A DNA stretch of 64,000 bases from Burkholderia sp. Bp8992 (GCF_003853705.1 NZ_QTQI01000005.1:62001-126000); one strand, 5' to 3'; shown: positions 35,595-45,227, numbered from the stretch's first letter. Numbers and translations are program-made. The notes: generated by a model from the letters alone, not told the origin.

Positions 35595-35993
35595 TCACGC
35601 GTAGTCGGCGGCCATCGCGGGTTGCGGCGCGGCTCGCAGGATCGGCGCGGCTTCGTGGCGCTCGACGTGCGTCATCGCCGCGCCGAACAGCACCAGGCGG
35701 TAGCCGACCGCGTAGATCGGAATGATCCGCAGGTTCTTGTCGTGGTCGAGCCGCAGCTTCGAACGGATACGCGAGATATGGGTGTCGAGCGTGCGCGACG
35801 ACACGCCGAGCTCGCGGCCCCATACGGCCTCCTGGATTGCCTGCCGCGGCACGATCTTGTTCATGTTGTCGAGCAGGAATTCGACGACGTCGAATTCACG
35901 CGGCGTGACGTCGACGATCGTGTTGTCGATCTCGATCGTGCGGCGCACGAAGTTGATTTTTATGTTGTCGATGTACAGGTATTTGCAATCCAT
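35595..35993 (-). CDS. orphan OmpR/PhoB-type winged-helix regulator
   Basis: The product is 132 residues, essentially a lone Trans_reg_C DNA-binding domain. TPREFDVVEFLLDN, RQAIQEAVWG, RTLDTHISRIRSKL and IIPIYAVGYRLV are the recognisable helix and wing segments. There is no receiver domain and no partner kinase, so it cannot be controlled by phosphorylation in the normal two-component way. It is transcribed toward sctQ from the border of the T3SS island and is a good candidate to bind the two-arm promoter sites, though that is inference. The first 30 residues are Ile/Asn-rich and AT-richer than the surroundings, a hint of separate origin. Confidence 0.85.
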   Translation of the reverse strand: MDCKYLYIDNIKINFVRRTIEIDNTIVDVTPREFDVVEFLLDNMNKIVPRQAIQEAVWGRELGVSSRTLDTHISRIRSKLRLDHDKNLRIIPIYAVGYRLVLFGAAMTHVERHEAAPILRAAPQPAMAADYA

Positions 35994-36184
35994 GGTGGCC
36001 CTCGCATGTCCGTAAAGGAGTGTTTGCGGGCTCTGTGCTGCAACTTCCGGGCCAGGGGGAGGATTGACGGTCGCCAGCTGACGGCCGTGCCGATGCGGGT
36101 GGCTCTACATATTTGAATTTAAAAGAATTTTTAACGTGAGGTGCGATGCGGGTTGTGAAGGGGGCAGAACAATGTTGAAGGATT

Positions 36185-36235
36185 GTTACGTAGCATCGCC
36201 GGGCGACGTTACGGGCGTTACGTCTGATGTAACGT
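36185..36235. promoter_or_regulatory. cluster of GTTACG repeats, possible operator
   Basis: Within 51 bp there are three direct copies of GTTACG (36185-36190, 36208-36213, 36217-36222) and one inverted copy (GTAACG, 36229-36234). ACGTTAC (36206-36212) and GTAACGT (36229-36235) form an inverted repeat. The cluster lies about 190-240 bp upstream of the winged-helix regulator in an otherwise gene-free stretch (35994-36392). Confidence 0.45.
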
Positions 36236-36392
36236 GGGGGGAGAGGGAGGTTGGGGGGCTACACGAGGGTTTTCCGCTGGACGACGAACCCGACATCGAC
36301 CCCTGCAGGTTTGAAGAATTGTGTATGTAAATCAACGCATTGCCGGAGATTTTTGCCGACATCGAACCCTGCATCGCGTCTCGCGCGAAAAC

Positions 36393-36430
36393 ACGCCGGC
36401 CGCGGAATATCTTCTTCCCGCAGCCGGCGT
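36393..36430 (-). terminator. terminator after the molybdenum hydroxylase operon
   Basis: On the minus strand a stem of about 13 bp (ACGCCGGCTGCGG pairing with CCGCGGCCGGCGT, with one G-T pair) is followed by GTTTTC. It begins about 10 bp after the stop of the large subunit gene. Confidence 0.6.
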
Positions 36431-36439
36431 TCCGTCGCA

Positions 36440-38650
36440 TCAGGCCTTCGTGCTATCCGCCGAATCGAACGGCAGCACGTAATGCCGCTTGCCCGTCGCC
36501 GCGAAGATCGCGTTCGCCACGGCCGGGCCGACCGGCGCGACGCCCGGCTCGCCGACACCGGTCGGCGCCTCGGCCGACGGCACGATGTGCACTTCGACCT
36601 TCGGCATCTCGGCCATCCGCAGCACGTGATAGCCGTCGAAGTTGCGCTGCTCGACCTGGCCGTCCTTCAGCGTGATCGCGCTGTGCATCGCCGCGCCGAG
36701 CCCGAAGCCGATGCCGCCTTCCATCTGCGCGGCGACGATGTCGGGATTGATCGCGATCCCGCAATCGACCGCGCACACCACGCGGTCGACCTTCACCTTG
36801 CCGTCCGCGTCGACCGACACCTCGGCCACCTGCGCGACATAGCTCTTGAACGCTTCGGCGACCGCGATCCCGCGCCCGCGCCCCTTCGGCAGCGGCTTGG
36901 CCGGATCCCAGCCGGCCTTCTGCGCGGCGAGGTCCAGCACCGCGCGCATCCGCGGTTCCTTCTCGAGCAGGTCGCGACGGAACGCGTAGGGATCCTTGCC
37001 GGCCGTGTGCGCGGCTTCGTCGATGAACGCCTCGACCGCGTAGGCCGTGTGCGAGCTGCCGACCACGCGCCACCACAGCACGGGCACGCCCGTCTTCGCG
37101 GTGGCGAGCTCGACCGACACGTTCGGCACCGCGTACGGCAGGTTCGCCGCACCCTCGACCGACGTCGCATCGACGCCGTTCTTGACCATGAACGCCTCGA
37201 ACGGCGTGCCGGCGAGAATCGACTGGCCGACGATCCGGTGGCGCCAGCCGACCAGCTTGCCGTCCGCGGTCAGGCCCGCGTCGAGCTTGTGGAAGTACAT
37301 CGGCCGGTAGAAGCCGCCCTGGATGTCGTCCTCGCGCGTCCACTGCAGCTTGACGGGCTTGCCGTCCGCGCCGAGCGCCTTCGCGATCGACACGGCCTCG
37401 ACCACGTAGTCCGACCACGCGTTCGCGCGCCGGCCGAAGCTGCCGCCCGCATACAGCGTGTGGATCTGCACCTGCTCGGGCGTCAGCCCCGCCGTCCTGG
37501 CCGCGTTGGCCTGGTCGACGGTCTGGAACTGGTCGCCGGCCCAGATTTCGCAGCTGTTCGCCGTCAGCTTGACGACCGCGTCGAGCGGCTCCATCGGCGC
37601 GTGCGCGAGATACGGGAATTCGTACGTCGCGCTGATCTTGCGCGTCGCGCCCGCGATCGCCGCGTCGGCATCGCCGTCCTTGCGTGCCGACGTGCCCGGC
37701 TTGTCGGCGAGCTGCCGGTATTCGCGCATGATCTCGTCCGAGCCGCGCTTTTCCGCGTTCGTTTCGTCCCAATCGACCTTCAGCGCGTCGCGGCCCTGCT
37801 TCGCGGCCCAGAAGCCGTTCGCGACGACCGCGACGCCACCCGGCACCTGCACGACCGACACGACGCCCGGCACGGCCTTCGCGGCCGTCGCGTCGAACGA
37901 TTTCACCTTCGCGCCGAAGCGCGGCGGGCGCTGCAGCAGCGCGACGCGCATGCCGGGGAACGTCGTGTCGAGCGTGAAGTGCGCGGTGCCGTTCGATTTC
38001 GCCGACGCATCGACGCGCGGGATCCGCTGACCGATCAGCTTGAAATCGGCCGGCTGCTTCAGCGTGACCTTGTCCGGCACGGGCAGCTTCGACGCATCGG
38101 CGACGAGCGTGCCGTACGGCGCGGTCTTGCCAGTCTTCGCGTGCGTGACGACGCCGTTGGCAGTCGTCAGCTCGCCGGCCGGCACCTTCCAGCGGGTCGC
38201 GGCGGCCGACACCAGCATCGCGCGCGCCTTGCCGCCGGCTTCGCGCAACTGCTGCCACGAGTTCGCCATCGCCGAGCTGCCGCCCGTGCCCTGCATCGTG
38301 CCGAACGCGAGGTTCGCGTAGCGTTTCGCATCGGCCGGCGCGCTTTCGACGCGCACGTGCGACCAGTTCGCGTCGAGCTCCTCGGCGACGATCGTCGCGA
38401 TGCCCGTGTACGCACCCTGGCCCATTTCGACGTGCTTCGCGATGACCGTGACGGTGCCGTCGGGCGTGATGCGCAGGAATGCGTTCGGCGCGAAACCGGC
38501 GGCGGGCGCGGTCGCGGCGAGCGCGCGGCGGCCGAAGCCGCTGAAGTCGAAGCCGATGGTCAGGCCGACCGCGGCCGCGGCGCCCGCGGCCTTCAGGAAG
38601 GTGCGGCGCGACGGGCGCACCGTATCGTTGTTGTCGAGTTCAATCGTCAT
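36440..38650 (-). CDS. molybdopterin-binding subunit, isoquinoline 1-oxidoreductase type
   Basis: The product is a 736-residue large subunit of the xanthine oxidase family. A Tat signal ([10 protein letters not shown], followed by a hydrophobic stretch ending near ALAATAP) sends it to the periplasm. Cofactor-contact segments include [32 protein letters not shown] and [16 protein letters not shown], where the Glu would be the catalytic residue. These enzymes hydroxylate N-heterocycles or oxidise aldehydes. The split into this Tat-type subunit plus a small iron-sulfur subunit, without a FAD subunit, matches isoquinoline 1-oxidoreductase and periplasmic aldehyde dehydrogenases. ATG 38650 begins 2 bp after the small-subunit stop. 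The true substrate is unknown. Confidence 0.93.
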   Translation of the reverse strand: MTIELDNNDTVRPSRRTFLKAAGAAAAVGLTIGFDFSGFGRRALAATAPAAGFAPNAFLRITPDGTVTVIAKHVEMGQGAYTGIATIVAEELDANWSHVRVESAPADAKRYANLAFGTMQGTGGSSAMANSWQQLREAGGKARAMLVSAAATRWKVPAGELTTANGVVTHAKTGKTAPYGTLVADASKLPVPDKVTLKQPADFKLIGQRIPRVDASAKSNGTAHFTLDTTFPGMRVALLQRPPRFGAKVKSFDATAAKAVPGVVSVVQVPGGVAVVANGFWAAKQGRDALKVDWDETNAEKRGSDEIMREYRQLADKPGTSARKDGDADAAIAGATRKISATYEFPYLAHAPMEPLDAVVKLTANSCEIWAGDQFQTVDQANAARTAGLTPEQVQIHTLYAGGSFGRRANAWSDYVVEAVSIAKALGADGKPVKLQWTREDDIQGGFYRPMYFHKLDAGLTADGKLVGWRHRIVGQSILAGTPFEAFMVKNGVDATSVEGAANLPYAVPNVSVELATAKTGVPVLWWRVVGSSHTAYAVEAFIDEAAHTAGKDPYAFRRDLLEKEPRMRAVLDLAAQKAGWDPAKPLPKGRGRGIAVAEAFKSYVAQVAEVSVDADGKVKVDRVVCAVDCGIAINPDIVAAQMEGGIGFGLGAAMHSAITLKDGQVEQRNFDGYHVLRMAEMPKVEVHIVPSAEAPTGVGEPGVAPVGPAVANAIFAATGKRHYVLPFDSADSTKA

Positions 38651-38652
38651 GG

Positions 38653-39114
38653 TCAGGCTCCCAGCGTCGCTGCCGCGTCGTGGATCGCGGCCCGGATGCG
38701 GGCGTAGGTCGCACAGCGGCACAGGTTGCCGTTCATTGCGGCATCGATGTCCGCGTCGGTCGGCTTCGGGTTCTGTTCGAGCAGCGCGGTGGCCGACATG
38801 ATCTGGCCGGACTGGCAGTAGCCGCATTGCGGCACCTGCAGCTTGACCCAGGCGGCCTGCACGGCATGCGCGGGCTTGCTTTGCAGACCCTCGATCGTCG
38901 TGACGTGCTTGCCCGCGATGCCGGCGAGCGGCAGCACGCACGAGCGGACGGCCTGGCCTTCGAGATGCACGGTGCACGCGCCGCACTGCGCCATGCCGCA
39001 GCCGAACTTCGTGCCGGTCAGTCCCGCATGTTCGCGAATCGCCCAGAGGACGGGCATCGACGGATCGGCGTCGAGCGTGACGTTCTTGCCGTTCAGGACA
39101 AACGAGGTAGGCAT
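38653..39114 (-). CDS. [2Fe-2S] subunit of the molybdenum hydroxylase
   Basis: The product is a 153-residue small subunit with two iron-sulfur centres. The plant-ferredoxin-like one uses the Cys residues of [14 protein letters not shown] and RSCVLP. The second uses [10 protein letters not shown] and GNLCRCATY. It passes electrons from the molybdenum subunit, probably to a cytochrome. ATG 39114 is chosen because GGAGA lies 7 nt upstream; the frame can extend 10 codons further. It is the first gene of the two-gene operon and divergent from an AraC regulator. Confidence 0.94.
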   Translation of the reverse strand: MPTSFVLNGKNVTLDADPSMPVLWAIREHAGLTGTKFGCGMAQCGACTVHLEGQAVRSCVLPLAGIAGKHVTTIEGLQSKPAHAVQAAWVKLQVPQCGYCQSGQIMSATALLEQNPKPTDADIDAAMNGNLCRCATYARIRAAIHDAAATLGA

Positions 39115-39294
39115 TTTTATGTCTCCATGGGGAAAACCCGCCATACGGGCAGGTTAGCCGGGAGTGTGCGCGAGCCGCCGCTTTTTGCGTCTACCCAATC
39201 CTGCAAATTTATTGAACAATCCTGCAAATCCCCGGCACGCGGCAGGCCGTTTCGCTATGCTCCCGCGACACGGGAAATCATTCGAGGATGCGTC

Positions 39295-40218
39295 ATGGAC
39301 ATGACCGATATCGTGGCGTCGCGCGAATCCGGGCGGCGCGAGCTGGCATCGCTGATCGGCCGTTTCGCGCCGGCCGACGGCTCGCATTCGACGGCCGTGC
39401 CGGGCCTGATGCTGCATCGGCACACGCGTCCGGTCGATCTCGGCTGCGGCGTGTCGCGGGCTGCGCTCGTGATCGCCGCGCAGGGCGCGAAGCGCGTGAT
39501 CGTGGCCGGCCAGGCTTACGAATACGACACGCACAATTGCCTGATTACGTCGATCGACTTGCCGATCCTCTCGCGCGTGACGCGCGCGTCGGCGGATGCG
39601 CCGTACCTGTGCCTGTCGCTCACGCTCGATCCGCAGCGCATCGTCGAGCTCGCGGCCGAGATGCGGCTGCCCGAGCCCGACGCGGGCCCGGAAGGCGAGG
39701 GGATCGCGCTCGCCGAGCTGACGCCGCCGCTGCTCGACGCCGCGCTGCGGCTGTTGCGCCTGCTCGATACGCCCGGCGACATTCCGGTCGTCGCGCCGCT
39801 GATCGAAAAGGAAGTGCTGTACCGGCTGATGACGAGCGGGCAGGGCACGCGGCTGCGGCACATGGCCATCGCGGGCAGCCAGACGCACCGGATCGCGCGC
39901 GCGATCGAATGGATCCGCGATCACTTCGCGGAGCCGATGCGCGTCGAGTCGCTCGCGCAGGCGGTCAACATGAGCGTGTCGTCGCTGCACCATCATTTCA
40001 AGCACGTGACGACGCTGAGCCCGCTGCAGTACCAGAAGCAGTTGCGGCTGCACGAAGCGCGGCGATTGCTGCTGCGGCAGGGCGGCGACGTCGGGTCGGT
40101 GGCGGCCGTCGTCGGCTACGAAAGCGCATCGCAGTTCAGCCGCGAATACAGCCGGCTGTTCGGCGCGCCGCCGATGCGCGACGTCGTGCATCTTCGCAAG
40201 AAGGAACTGCTCGGCTGA
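39295..40218 (+). CDS. AraC-family regulator, probably of the divergent hydroxylase
   Basis: The product is 307 residues long. The N-terminal about 180 residues match the AraC_N-type sensory domain, with RAALVIAAQGAKRVIVAGQ, and the C-terminal about 100 residues carry two helix-turn-helix motifs (VESLAQAVNMSVSSLHHHFK and VGSVAAVVGYESASQFSREY). ATG 39295 is chosen because the frame upstream runs back through the iron-sulfur gene. The 180 bp to the divergent operon probably holds both promoters, which suggests it controls the hydroxylase in response to a substrate or aldehyde. Confidence 0.9.
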   Translation: MDMTDIVASRESGRRELASLIGRFAPADGSHSTAVPGLMLHRHTRPVDLGCGVSRAALVIAAQGAKRVIVAGQAYEYDTHNCLITSIDLPILSRVTRASADAPYLCLSLTLDPQRIVELAAEMRLPEPDAGPEGEGIALAELTPPLLDAALRLLRLLDTPGDIPVVAPLIEKEVLYRLMTSGQGTRLRHMAIAGSQTHRIARAIEWIRDHFAEPMRVESLAQAVNMSVSSLHHHFKHVTTLSPLQYQKQLRLHEARRLLLRQGGDVGSVAAVVGYESASQFSREYSRLFGAPPMRDVVHLRKKELLG

Positions 40219-42144
40219 CGTGCCGCCGCATGGCGGTTATTGCGCGGCGACCGTCACCGGCATGCGCTGGCCGGCGCGCGTTTCGTGCGCGAGCCCGTCA
40301 TTCATCGCCTTCCCCCCGGCGCGCTGACTGGCGTGATGCGTGTGCGGTGGCGTGCCGCTCGGCGAGAGCCGGATATCAGGCAATCGGCATGCCATGGACG
40401 TGCAGCCCCGTCGGGCGCGGGCGTGCACGCGATCGCCGTTCGACAGGCGTGCGGATGTTTCACGCGTGAATCGTGGGGACAGGAAAAGAACCTGCGCGAG
40501 TGCCGGGACAATGCAATTCGATACGAATAAATTCCCGAAAAATCAGGACATTACGAACTTGCCAGCTTAAGGAAGATGTCGAGTCGATATGTTTCATCGA
40601 TGAGAATTGCGGGAAAAATTTCTTGGAAATAGTTCTTCGATGCATCGCTTACCGAATGACTCATGGTGTGAAAGCTGCATCGAATGAAAATGAGAAGCCG
40701 GTGTCTCCGCTTCGATCTCAACTACGCGTTGTCATTTTTTGATTATTACAACGATGACGCATCCGGATGCCGACATCCTCCTCGCGTGATCGTGTCGGTA
40801 TTTTCACGGATGAATCAAATTCGTTTCGACAGTCTGGACGAGTGCGGGCGCGGACGTATCGCAGGCATGCTGCATGCGGCCCGGGGCCGAGCACGGTGCG
40901 AATCGATTCTCGTTCGTCTTCGCATCGGAGGACGTCCGCACGTGTCCCGCCATGCGATTTGCAAGCGGAAAGTGCGGTGCCGCCCGGCCGGCGCGGCAGC
41001 GCGCTTCTCAAGTTTGAAACAGTCGTTCACCCGGTCATTCGGCGAGGGTTCGCGGGCCGGATTCGTCCGTCTAATCCGGGGATTGCTTCGTGACGCTCAA
41101 CGATCGCGGCGGGTGCCAAACCTTTGCCGCGATACATTCCTGAAACAAAAAATGTCGTTTCCGGAGGAATACCCCCATCTTGAGGCGGTCCGTCACGCGC
41201 AATGAACGACGGAACAACGTGTGGCACGCCGCTTGCGATATTCAACGCACCGGCGAGCGGTCGACACGATGCAACAACGATGTGGGGGCGGCCAACTCGT
41301 CAATAAGCAGTCGGGGAAACGGCGATGAAGACCAGAAGCAGTAGCTTGATCGGCGCGTACTTTGCGCACCACAGGGGTAGTCGGACAGACCGGGATGTTG
41401 CTCGCGACGCAGTGCCAGCTTCGCGGGTTGCCCGGTGTCGATTGCACGGCCGCCGTGCGCCTCGTTTGCTGGAGCGGCTGTCCCGCCGCGCGGCAACCGG
41501 GCGACAGCGGTGCTCACCTTCATTCAGTTCACCCGGATGGATCGGGCTGTTCGTGCCGGACAGCGTGACACCGGTTCGTCTTCAACCGTGCAGGGCGGTT
41601 TCGATTGCGCCGGGCCAATGCCGGCGCCGGCCGGATTAGGTCGAACGCCCGCGGGCCGGATTATCCGGAAGCCATTTCGTCGCTCGTTCAGGGAGAAGAC
41701 ATGCCGCCTGGCTGCAATGCAGGCCCGTGGTCGCTCGGTTAGAAAGAGCATTTTGAACGGCGCTGCATTTTGCGGTGGTTAATATATTCGCGCATTTTCG
41801 ATTCCGGAAACGGATGCCGCATGCCGGTATCTCGTCCGGCGAGGTATCGAACGTCGCGAGCCGGAAAGATGCGTTCGTGATTCCGGTCGATTGAGTCATG
41901 GTGTTTTTTGTAATTAACTCAATGTTCATGGAATTAATCGAAAACGCCTATCCATGAATTTTGGAAAACATAAAAACAAAAACTAGAATCGGGCTGGCCA
42001 AAATTTCAAAGAATAATTTCAAATTCAATAAACATGTACTGATTGAATAGTGATCCTTAATTTTTTGAGGATTGCTCAAGACAGGAGGATCGATGGCGTG
42101 CGGTCTCCCTGGCTCATTCCATCCACGCCGTTATGGAGTCGACC
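40219..42144. other. 1.9 kb gene-poor region upstream of the exported-protein cluster
   Basis: No convincing gene is seen. The stretch is AT-richer than its flanks, most at 40500-40760 and 41890-42075. Open frames are short, overlapping and of poor composition. A consensus sigma-54 promoter lies at 41222-41236 and an inverted repeat GAAAC-N10-GTTTC at 41142-41161 could be its upstream activator site. A 104-codon frame from ATG 41325 would be first on that transcript but is Arg-rich. The region may hold an RNA, decayed genes or a long leader. Confidence 0.5.
41222..41236 (+). promoter_or_regulatory. sigma-54 (RpoN) promoter
   Basis: TGGCACG, four bases, TTGC: a full match to the -24/-12 consensus, with GG at 41223-41224 and GC at 41235-41236, and 10 bp between them. 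Transcription would start near 41248 on the plus strand, toward the exported-protein cluster, which ends with a sigma-54 activator gene. The first well-supported gene is about 900 bp downstream. Confidence 0.7.
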
Positions 42145-42468
42145 ATGAAGAAGCTTCTGATTGCAGCAGCAGTTCTGGCGGTTTCGGGTGCAGCGTTCGC
42201 AGCGAGCGGCACGATTTCGAGCAGCAACTCGTCGAGCGGTGGCCAGACGATGGCCGGGGTCGCAGGGTTCGGCCACTTCACCGCGACCGATTCCGGCGCG
42301 GCACTTGGCGCGGCCGGTGCACTTGCAGGTGGTCCCGGCAGCGGCTCGATCTCGTACACGAGCCACACGCAAACGTCGACGGTCGGCGGCTTCGGCTTCG
42401 GCGGTGCGCAGGCTGGCGGCAGCAGCGGCGCGAATGCCGGCTCGACCGGCTGGACATATCACCACTAA
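42145..42468 (+). CDS. exported Ser/Gly-rich small protein
   Basis: The product is 107 residues long. A clean Sec signal peptide (MKKLLIAAAVLAVSGAAFA) is followed by a mature part of about 88 residues made almost only of Gly, Ser, Ala and Thr with scattered aromatic residues, ending in WTYHH. There is no cysteine and no recognised domain. ATG 42145 is chosen over 42133 because it starts the signal peptide and has GGAG 7 nt upstream. It is first of five exported proteins in a row. Low-complexity, aromatic-punctuated sequences of this kind occur in secreted matrix or amyloid-like proteins; that role is inference. Confidence 0.8.
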   Translation: MKKLLIAAAVLAVSGAAFAASGTISSSNSSSGGQTMAGVAGFGHFTATDSGAALGAAGALAGGPGSGSISYTSHTQTSTVGGFGFGGAQAGGSSGANAGSTGWTYHH

Positions 42469-42578
42469 GCCGCGGCGCGTAGCGTTCGTCATTGGCTGGC
42501 GGGACGGGGCCGGGTCTTGATCCACAAGGACGGACCCGGTTCCTGAACCGTCGAACTTTCTCACGGCAAGGAATTGCT

Positions 42579-43169
42579 ATGAAAGCCAAAGTCATATTAG
42601 CGACAGCGCTCACCGTCCTATCGTCGGCCGCATTGGCAGCAGGTTCGTTCACGAACAACCAGACGCAATCCGTCGCAGCGGGTGTGTCCGGTTCGGTACT
42701 GGTCGGGTCCGGCAGCTATACGAGCAATTCGACATCGACGGCTGGTGCAAGCGCCGGAAGTACCGTGACACCCGCTGGTTCCGTCGGCACGGCGTCCGCC
42801 AACCACAACTCGACCTCGACGGCCAGCGGTTCCGGCACGAACGGGGGCGCGTTTGCGGCAGGCGGCGGTATCGGTGCCGCAGGCTCGTACGGCGGAAACA
42901 GCAAAACGAACGAGAACGCAAACGCACTGTCGGGAGGGGTGACCGCCACGATCGTACTCGGCGCGAACCACTACACGGCCACGGGCGCGAACGACAACGG
43001 CAATGCCAACGCGGGTGCCGCTGGACTGACGGGCAGTGGCGGATCGGCTGCGATCACGGGTTCGAATCACTACAACTCGTCGACCGCGTGGAGTACCGGT
43101 CCGGCTGGCTCGCCGTCCGCATCGGGCGGAAGCCAGGGCAGTTCGAGCGCGATCGGGAGCAGTCATTAG
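42579..43169 (+). CDS. exported Ser/Gly/Thr/Asn-rich repetitive protein
   Basis: The product is 196 residues long. A Sec signal peptide ends at AALA. The mature chain is Ser/Gly/Ala/Thr/Asn-rich with two related halves. VSGSVLVGSGSYTSNSTST at the start and GGVTATIVLGANHYTATGAN plus AAITGSNHYNSSTA later give a recurring (V/I)-x-G-(S/A)-x-(H/S)-Y-(T/N) theme. There is no cysteine. ATG 42579 follows AAGGA. It resembles the preceding gene in make-up and probably shares its transcript. A self-assembling extracellular protein is a reasonable guess; no known family is recognised. Confidence 0.8.
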   Translation: MKAKVILATALTVLSSAALAAGSFTNNQTQSVAAGVSGSVLVGSGSYTSNSTSTAGASAGSTVTPAGSVGTASANHNSTSTASGSGTNGGAFAAGGGIGAAGSYGGNSKTNENANALSGGVTATIVLGANHYTATGANDNGNANAGAAGLTGSGGSAAITGSNHYNSSTAWSTGPAGSPSASGGSQGSSSAIGSSH

Positions 43170-43242
43170 TCAGGTGTGGGGGGGCCAGTTTCCCAGCGAC
43201 GCTGGTCTCTTTTCCCGCCTTGTTGTCACGTAAGGAGTTGGC

Positions 43243-43521
43243 ATGAAGCAGAACCTGATTGCCGCCGCTCTGATGCTCGCGTCACTGACGGCATATGGCG
43301 CTGACCGTGCTGCCGATGGTGGGCAATCGAATATGCAGACGTCAAACAACCCTTCTCAGACAACCAAACCGTCGGAACAACAATCGCTTTCGTCGGGCAT
43401 TGCCATCGGCGCATCGGACGCCCAGCAGCAGGGAATGTCGGATGGCCCGTGGTCCCAGCTGGGTAGCGGCTGGAAGCAGTTCGGGGAAGCAGCAAGAACT
43501 GAAGTCATTCAGGGGAAGTAG
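43243..43521 (+). CDS. exported small hydrophilic protein
   Basis: The product is 92 residues long with a Sec signal peptide ending near LTAYG and a Gln/Ser/Asn-rich mature part of about 73 residues. Its last third, MSDGPWSQLGSGWKQFGEAA, looks like a short amphipathic helix. There is no cysteine and no family match. It lies 73 bp after the repetitive protein and 44 bp before the 553-residue protein, all on the plus strand, so the set is probably co-expressed. It could be a chaperone or minor subunit of whatever the cluster builds. Confidence 0.78.
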   Translation: MKQNLIAAALMLASLTAYGADRAADGGQSNMQTSNNPSQTTKPSEQQSLSSGIAIGASDAQQQGMSDGPWSQLGSGWKQFGEAARTEVIQGK

Positions 43522-43565
43522 CACGGTTGCCTGGGTGGGAGGTATAACCTCGTCCGGAGAGTGAA

Positions 43566-45227
43566 ATGAACAGCAACAGGATCAGGGTGGCATGCGCGGC
43601 GATGTTCGCGATGACCACGATCGGTGCCCAGGCGCAAACTGCCGACTCGACTTCGAGCGCGCAATCCTCGACGTCGTCGACGGCGATCAGCCAGGGCGGC
43701 GGCTCGAGCATGAACACGAACACCACGAGTTCGCGCGGCGGCAATGCAACGAGCAGCAGCGGGGTGCGTGGCAGCGGCAATTCGAGCGTGAACGTGAACG
43801 TGACGATGCCGTCCGGCAGCAACGGCGGCTCGAACGTGACGCCGCAGAGCGTGAGCACGCTCCAGACGTCGGGCTCGCCAGGCACCAACCCCTACAACAC
43901 CCAGACTTCCGAAAACGTCAATTACTCGGGTACGCAGACGATCAAGACCAACCCGTCGATTCAGGCACCGGGCCTCACGACCACGCTGTCCGATACCTGC
44001 ATGGGATCGGTGAGCGTCGGCGTATCGTTCCCGGGGTTCGGCGCGACGGGCGGCACGACACTGGTCGACCAGGCGTGCGTCCGGCGTCTCGATGCGCGTG
44101 AATTCCGCGCGATGGGGCTGACCGACGTGGCGCTCGCGCTGCTGTGCCAGAGCGATGCGAACCGGCGCGCAGTGGAAGCGACCGGCCACCTGTGCCCGGG
44201 CACGACCGCGCCGCTCGCGCGTTCGAACGTGGCGCCGAGCGTCGAAGCGACCGTCGCCGACGACGTGAAGTATCGCGATCCGATCGTGCGCGACCGCATG
44301 GGCTTGCCGCCGCTCGGTTCCGCCGCGCCGGCACCGGCTCCCGCGCCGACGCGTCCGATCCAGACGACGTCGGTGCAGGCCGCGCCTGTTCCGGTGCCGG
44401 TTCCTGTACCGGCGATTGCGCCAGTTGCCGCCGCGCCGGCAGTGGCGGCGCCGGCAGTCGCCGCAGCCGCTCCGGCGGTCGCAACGCCCGCCGTTGCGGC
44501 TGCTGCACCGGCAATGGCTGCAGCGCCTGCGGCAGCGGCGCCTGCCGCCGCGGTCGTACCGGCGGCAGCGATGGCAGCCGTGCCGGCTGCGGCCATCATT
44601 GCTGCGCCGGCAGTTGCCGACAAGGCATCGCAAGAGCCTGCCGCACTGGTAGCCGACACGAAGGCACCCGAGCCTGCGCAGGCCGCCGACACGAAGGCAC
44701 CCGAGCCCGCACAGCCCGTCGCCGACACGAAGGCCCCCGAGCCTGCGCAACCCGTCGCCGACACGAAGGCACCTGAACCTGCACAGCCCATCGCCGACAC
44801 GAAAGCCCCCGAGCCCGCACAGCCTGTCGCCGACAAGGCGCCGGAGCCGATGCCGGCCGCGACCGACAACGCAGCGCAGGCCGCCGGCGAACCGGTTGCC
44901 GAACCGATGCCGGCTGCTGCCGTCGTCGCGGCGCCGGCAGCCGATGCAAAGGCTGCCGAGCCGGCGTCGCAAGCGGCTGTCGAAGCGCCCGCTCCGGAAG
45001 CCGCGCAGCCTGCTGCCGCAGCAGCGCCGGCCGACATGCCTGCCGCCGACGCGAAGGTGTCCGAAGCGGTCGAATCCGCTGCCGCACCGGCTGCGCCGTC
45101 CGCCGACATGCCGGCATTGTCCGACCCGGCCCAGGCGTTGCCGCCGGCTGCGGTCGACCAGCAGGCCGCACCGGCAGCACCGGTCGCGCCGGCACCGGCA
45201 GTCATCTCGACGAGCACGTCGTCGTAA
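43566..45227 (+). CDS. exported Pro/Ala-rich 553-residue protein with central Cys domain
   Basis: A signal peptide ends near IGAQA. Residues about 24-130 are Ser/Thr/Asn/Gly-rich like the neighbouring small proteins. About 135-215 form a compact domain with four cysteines (TCMGSVSVGVSF, VDQACVRRLDAREFRAMGL, LLCQSD and GHLCPG), the only part that looks folded. From about residue 255 to the end the chain is Ala/Pro-rich, with five near-identical copies of VADTKAPEPAQP, like a wall-spanning or extended stalk. No catalytic motif or membrane anchor is seen. A structural or surface role beside the Ser/Gly-rich proteins is likely, but unproven. Confidence 0.8.
   Translation: MNSNRIRVACAAMFAMTTIGAQAQTADSTSSAQSSTSSTAISQGGGSSMNTNTTSSRGGNATSSSGVRGSGNSSVNVNVTMPSGSNGGSNVTPQSVSTLQTSGSPGTNPYNTQTSENVNYSGTQTIKTNPSIQAPGLTTTLSDTCMGSVSVGVSFPGFGATGGTTLVDQACVRRLDAREFRAMGLTDVALALLCQSDANRRAVEATGHLCPGTTAPLARSNVAPSVEATVADDVKYRDPIVRDRMGLPPLGSAAPAPAPAPTRPIQTTSVQAAPVPVPVPVPAIAPVAAAPAVAAPAVAAAAPAVATPAVAAAAPAMAAAPAAAAPAAAVVPAAAMAAVPAAAIIAAPAVADKASQEPAALVADTKAPEPAQAADTKAPEPAQPVADTKAPEPAQPVADTKAPEPAQPIADTKAPEPAQPVADKAPEPMPAATDNAAQAAGEPVAEPMPAAAVVAAPAADAKAAEPASQAAVEAPAPEAAQPAAAAAPADMPAADAKVSEAVESAAAPAAPSADMPALSDPAQALPPAAVDQQAAPAAPVAPAPAVISTSTSS
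44649..44849 (+). repeat. tandem 36 bp repeats inside the 553-residue protein gene
   Basis: Five near-perfect copies encode (V/A/I)ADTKAPEPAQP. The first copy lacks the final Pro codon, and a shortened sixth copy (VADKAPEP) follows. The copies differ mostly at third codon positions. Copy number is likely to vary between strains by slippage or recombination. Confidence 0.85.

Noticed and set aside
36186..36265. Fourth copy of the T3SS two-arm promoter upstream of the winged-helix gene
   Set aside because: TTACGTAG is one base off an arm, but the second arm matches poorly and the 30 bp spacing to a -10 hexamer fails in both directions.
40237..40305. 22-codon minus-strand frame (MNDGLAHETRAGQRM...) after a purine-rich stretch
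   Set aside because: It is too short to judge and has no context; it could be a gene remnant but nothing confirms it.
40473..40742. 89-codon plus-strand frame in the AT-rich part of the gene-poor region
   Set aside because: GTG start without a good ribosome binding site, no recognisable features, no neighbours; not enough support for a gene.
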